From assembly GCA_030220185.1 (NCBI GenBank), contig JASPKZ010003441.1:744001-808000 (forward strand): a DNA stretch of 64,000 nt, read 5' to 3'. The notes beneath the pieces are model-generated. The model saw nothing but the letters and a program-made list of their open reading frames with translations. It ran no database searches and was not told the origin of the DNA. The first letter of the stretch is position 1; each line of letters opens with the position of its first letter. Source of the stretch: Diploptera punctata (Eukaryota; Arthropoda; Insecta; Blattodea; Blaberidae). The position numbers and the translations under genes are program-made. Shown here piece by piece: positions 59,935 to 64,000 of the stretch.

Positions 59935-60012
59935 CTTGATAGTCTTGTGGTTAGAGCTTTTGACTACAGTCCGTGGGGTCCTAGGTTCGATTTCCAATCA
60001 AACTGCAGATGA
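59935..60012 (+). repeat. tRNA-like SINE head
   Basis: Reads ttgatagtcttgtggttaga (A-box-like) and gtcctaggttcgatttcc (B box), with ttgat/atcaa end pairing, followed by a T-rich stretch. Not a good tRNA: D-arm and anticodon stem are weak. Confidence 0.5.
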
Positions 60013-60541
60013 TTTTTTTTTTGCTTAAAGCATTATTCTGATGTCGGTAACATTTCCGACTATTTTGAATGTTTTCTAACGTATCTTAAAACACTGCATA
60101 TAATTCATAAGTAATGTGAAAAACTTTTATTAGTTTCCAAGAATTGTTCAAAGTTCTTGACGTTAGATGGCAGCACATTATCTGTGAAACTAATTCTACG
60201 ATATATTTGACATAGCCTAGAGAAAAATGTAAATAAATTAAAACACACTTATTTTTTCCGTACCTCCCCAATTAGGGAATCTCTATTAATTCTTATCCAT
60301 ACTCATTTCTTACACAATTAATCACTAGTTGATGTCGTTTTCTTTCTGTTACAAACTGCGCATAATATTGTTCTGACGTCATAATGATGACGAATGTGTG
60401 AAGTATCCTGTATAACGGTTGTATTGTTATATAGCTCCGGCACAATGTTTATTAGTAAGGAAATTATATGTGATCTACAATGTATAACTAAACAACTGAT
60501 GAAAGCCTGTATAAGAGATTTTTATTAGTAAGACTGTTAGT

Positions 60542-60716
60542 AAAATTAAAATATAAAATTATGGAATATTCACCTGAAAGGTTCGTCTCCTCAACTTAAT
60601 TAATTATATAACTGTTAAGTTGAGGAGACGGACCTTTCAGGTGAATATTCCATAATTTTATATTTTAATTTTGAATAATACCTCAATGGAACACATCATG
60701 AATCTTATAAAAGTTG
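60542..60716. mobile_element. Palindromic PLE derivative, TSD aagactgttagt
   Basis: 175 bases; arms of ~50 bases (tatggaatattcacctgaaa and complement) around a short AT-rich loop. The 12-base duplication aagactgttagt is exact at 60530-60541 and 60717-60728. The right side extends into the gttgaggagacgg terminus found at 34780-34860 and 1905-2081. Confidence 0.85.
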
Positions 60717-60905
60717 AAGACTGTTAGTGTAGAAAGTATTGATACACTTAAAAATATCACAGAGATATATAAATAATTTAATTATTTATAATAAATTAAT
60801 GTTGGGGAAGTAAACATTATGAGGTATAATCATTAAAATTCATCGGAGAACATATTGTTTAAACAACTCACCTCATAGGATTCATGCTTCCATGATATCG
60901 TGATT

Positions 60906-61795
60906 TCAAACATAGTCATGTTCATCTTCAGCCATAACTCCGACTGACGAAATTCTTCGGCCGTCAACTATTCTATTGTCGCCATCTTCAGTGCTGCCAT
61001 CTATGGTTGAATTTATGAACTTCAAAATCATTGTAATTTCGTTAGGGATATCAAAATTCATTGATCTATTTTTGTTTTTCTGAATGTATATTTTTTCCCA
61101 AACTATCAATTCCGAAGGTTTCTCTACTTGTTTTAAAAGTTTAGCTTCTCTTCCAATTTTATGATGTTCTAATAAACTATGTGCAGCAATTGCAGATTTT
61201 TCAATTTCACAATTTTTAATATTTCTGAAATGTTCTTTTGTCCGAATTTCCAAATTCCTTTTTGTTTTTCCTATATAAACTTTATTGCAATCTTCACAAT
61301 TTATTTGATAAATTCCAGATTTCTTACTGTCTGGAACATTGACTTTGTTATTGGTACTTAGAAGATTACCCAGACTAAATTTATTTATTGGTGCCAAAGA
61401 AATGTTGTATTTGTCAAAAATTTTTTGAAATTTTCTATGCATTTCAGGATGGTAAGTAATTTTTCTTGTATTTTTTCTTTTCTTTGCAATTTTGTAGAGT
61501 AGTATATTCATTGTCTTTTTTTGTGTTTGAATTTCTTCAACTTATTGATAATTAATTCTTTATCAAAACCATTTAATCTAGCAGTGTTTAAGATATGTTT
61601 AAACTCTTTGTTGAAATTTTCTTCGTTTAATGGTACATTTGTCAATCTGTAAATTAAGCTATTGAATATTGCATGCTTATGAGAAATGTGATTGAAGCCT
61701 GATGATTTAATGTAATTATCTGTATGAGTTCCTTTCCTAAATATATCAAATTCAATTTTCAGTGTTTGATCATTCCTAATTATACATAAATCCAA
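60906..61795 (-). pseudogene. PLE connector and GIY-YIG endonuclease
   Basis: FDIFRKGTHTDNYIKSSGF and NGFDKELIINKLKKFK, a frameshift near 61510, then KITYHPEMHRKFQKIF, NISLAPINKFSLGN, KSGIYQINCEDCNKVY and IGKTKRNLEIRTKEH. GIY, YIG, the Arg of NLEIR and later Glu are present, so the nuclease core looks intact. C-terminal WEKIYIQKNKNRSMNFDI precedes the tail. Confidence 0.82.
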
Positions 61796-61805
61796 AAATG
61801 GAATT

Positions 61806-62020
61806 ATATTATTTTTGGTCTGGACATCTTACCTCAATATTAATGTTGATTTGTTCTTGGACATGTTTCAAAACAATTCAGTCTGGGAAAGCTGACGATA
61901 AAACAGAATTGTTTTGAAACATGTCCAAGAACAAATCAACATTAATATTGAGGTAAGATGTCCAGACCAAAAATAATATAATTAAAATAACCTCAAAATA
62001 TAACTTCCTAAAATGAAATA
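61806..62020. mobile_element. Palindromic PLE derivative, TSD ccaaaaatggaatt
   Basis: 215 bases, same family as 15131-15370, arms meeting at cagtctggg/cagctgacg. The 14-base duplication ccaaaaatggaatt is exact at 61792-61805 and 62021-62034. It lies inside the RT end of a PLE: KIPFL and DLCII are joined when it is removed. Confidence 0.88.
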
Positions 62021-62170
62021 CCAAAAATGGAATTTTGTTTTCTTTTTCTAATTCAATGGTAAACTTTACTGATTCATCCTGAAGGTTCAATAATTTAAGA
62101 GCATCTTCAATATCTTTAGAATTTATTATTGCAAAAATATCATCATCCACATATCTGAACCAAAGTCTTA

Positions 62171-63357
62171 GGGTCGTATGTTAGAACATTACTCTCTACT
62201 CAAATTACTTTACTCCATCACTAGTGACGCTGATTCACACCGTGAGCCATTGCTGATAACGAATTAACGGCCGACTTATCGGTCATGCACGAGAGTCGAC
62301 GTTTGTCGTAATATATTGGCAAACGATTACACCCAGATTCTCACAGCGATAGAACCACTTCCAATTATTTTCGTCTGCTATAGAGGAATGTATTTTATGC
62401 TTGCATCCCGCAAATAAGACCGTATACAAACACGTCTGCGACACGCAATATTACGCCTATTCTCCTGTTCTTCCAGTTGAATTCTTTGGTAGACTCTAAT
62501 CAATTCCTCTGCTTCGCTCGTTATATACCGAAAACATGATCGAAGTCTTCAAGGTCCGACATCTTGGATAAATGTTGGATAAAGCAGCAAAGTACATCGA
62601 TTACCATCGGTTCCCGTTCGGTTCCCTTCGGGATTTTAATTTGAGTTGCTCATTTAAGCTACCTCCGCAGGTAGCTTACAAATTTAACCAATTATTATCG
62701 CATGAACAAATTTTTGAGTAAGCAAAATCGTATTAGCATACAACTTGCTCAGCAGAGAAGGCATTTTACTGTCTAATGCGTCCAAACATGCGACCCTTAG
62801 GGTCGAATGTTTGAATGCATTAGACAGTAAAAGGCGTTCTCTGCTGATAAAGTTTTATCCAAACACATTTTTCTTACTCAGAAATCTATTCACGCGGTAA
62901 TAATTGTAAGCTACCTGACAAGGTACCTTAAGATCGTAACTCAAGATATAAACTTATGTGAAAATCCCAAAGGGAACCGATGTAGTTTGAAAAACTTATC
63001 CAAGATGTCGGACCTTGAAGACTTCGATCATGTTTTCGGTATACGCGGAGAAGAGGAGTTTGATAGAGTCTACCAAAGAATTCAACTGGAAGAACAGGAG
63101 AATCGGCGTAATATTGCACGTCGCAGACGTGTTTGTATATGATATTATTTGCGGGATGCAAGCATAAATGCATTCCTCTATAGCAGACGAAAATAACGGA
63201 AGTGGTTTTATCGCTGAGAATTCTGGGTAATTCGTTGCCAATATTACGAAAACGTCAACATTCATGCATGACCGGTAAGGCGGCCGTTAATTCGATCTCA
63301 GCTCACCAGTGATTGGAAGTAATTTGAGTAGAGACTAATGTATTTGCATACGACCCC
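62171..63357. mobile_element. Head-to-head pair of Harbinger-type elements
   Basis: Element A 62171-62796 and element B 62800-63357 are inverted to each other and share one TTA (62797-62799). Ends gggtcgtatgttag and complement of gggtcgcatgtttg bound A; B has gggtcgaatgtttg and complement of gggtcgtatgcaaa. B keeps the 45-codon start MSDLEDFDHVFG (63005-63142); A has the same start (62562 leftward) with a stop after GI. Right flank of B reads CTAA rather than TTA. Related to 7419-8000. Confidence 0.75.
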
Positions 63358-64000
63358 TAAACATCCATGGGTATGCTTTAGTGATTTGACACTCCAAGTA
63401 ACTCATGAACAAATCAGCTAAAAATAGTGAGAGCGGATTGCCCATTGACAAACCCGAAACCTGTTGGTAAAATTTTCCATTATAGGTAAAATAAGAATTA
63501 CTGACACATAGCTTAGTAAGAATTATATATTCCTCTATTATTTCAATTTTAATATTTAGAGAACTTAACCATTTCCTCAAAAAATTTAGCATTTTTTCAA
63601 CAGGTATACTTGGAAACAATGAAATTACATAAAATGAAACCAATCTGTCATCATGTCCTAGACTCATATTTTTCAATTTGTCAACCAATTCCAAAGAGTT
63701 CTGAATACTTTTAGTGTCAAATTTGGGAAGCTCGTTAAATTTTTGTACCAGCCATTTAGATAAATAATAGCATGGTGAACCAATGTTGTTGACTATATGT
63801 CTCATCTTGTTACCAATTTTATGAATCTTTGGTAGACCATACATTCTAGGATTCGATGGATTGGACACTTTTAATTAAAATTTTTCTTGTTTTGTGAAAG
63901 TATGTTTTATTTGTTTCAAAGTATTGTCAAATGATTTTATAGCTTTAGGTAAAGGATCCTTTTTCAATTCCAAAAATTCTTTTGATTCTAGGAGATTGTG
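63335..64000 (-). pseudogene. PLE reverse transcriptase
   Basis: PLE hallmark RMYGLPKIHK at about 63845-63815, then GSPCYYLSKWL, LVSFYVISLFPSIP, and FYQQVSGLSMGNPLSLFLADL. Motif A normally reads SFDV in this family; here the catalytic Asp is Tyr (SFYV). A stop lies upstream of VSNPSNPRMYG at ~63872. YVDDDIFAI (motif C) is found beyond the Harbinger pair at 62150. The N-terminus extends past 64000. Confidence 0.82.

Larger units (their letters stand above)
60790..64000 (-). mobile_element. PLE, RT plus GIY-YIG, split by two insertions
   Basis: The longest PLE in the window and it runs off the right edge. In order on the minus strand: RT (63868-63365), Harbinger pair, YVDD and following (62160-62035), small palindrome, RT end to connector (61805-61508), GIY-YIG (61511-60906), ribozyme-like tail and terminus near 60800 (gtaaacattatgaggtat). 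Each insertion can be removed with its duplicated target to restore continuity. Frame breaks are few. Confidence 0.85.

Overview
This is repeat-saturated, AT-rich eukaryotic DNA. Spliced coding exons, several non-LTR retrotransposon families, Penelope-like elements (PLEs) with GIY-YIG domains, hAT, piggyBac, Tc1/mariner, pogo/Tigger and Harbinger-type DNA transposons, and tRNA-headed SINEs all point to an arthropod with a large genome. The RTE 3' ends (reverse-transcriptase tail followed by a GTAA microsatellite) resemble what I remember from cockroach genomes. That organism guess is inference.

The host content is one SMYD4-like gene on the minus strand, from its ATG at 35559 to its stop at 4765. 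I could join six exons through consensus splice sites. All phases agree and give a 679-residue frame with TPR-like N-terminus, MYND zinc finger, split SET domain with NHSC motif, post-SET cysteines and a C-terminal repeat region. Its introns hold most of the transposons in 5.1-35 kb. The last two exons, with collinear intron sequence, occur again on the same strand at 50522-50859 and 58972-59135. In that second copy the last exon carries a 24-base internal duplication and a +1 frameshift, so the region holds a segmental tandem duplication whose second copy is at least partly a pseudogene in this window.

Layout: 1-4.7 kb, downstream flank with palindromic PLE derivatives and LINE tails. 4.8-19.1 kb, last two exons with a deep transposon nest: an RTE carrying a piggyBac and another insert, all inside PLE sequence that itself splits a hAT-like element. 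19.1-29.8 kb, PLE, Tigger, LINE, and two hAT elements around exon 4 and exon 3. 29.8-35.6 kb, RTE/Jockey/SINE mosaics and exons 2 and 1. 35.6-50.4 kb, mostly LINE fragments, SINEs, PLE palindromes and a mariner-type transposon. 50.5-59.2 kb, the duplicated SMYD4 3' exons with PLE and RTE copies. 59.3-64 kb, a PLE on the minus strand split by a head-to-head Harbinger pair and a small PLE palindrome.

The most interesting pattern is a set of short PLE-derived palindromes. Eight of them (about 170-275 bp) have clear 10-14 bp target-site duplications. Several PLE families here carry sequence matching the hammerhead ribozyme core (CTGANGA, stem II, GAAA, then an NUH cleavage triplet). In some palindromes the ribozyme lies in both arms. 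Hammerheads in PLE terminal repeats are known; the abundance of short mobile inverted-ribozyme derivatives, and the paralogous filled and empty sites that let their insertions be ordered, are what deserve a second look.
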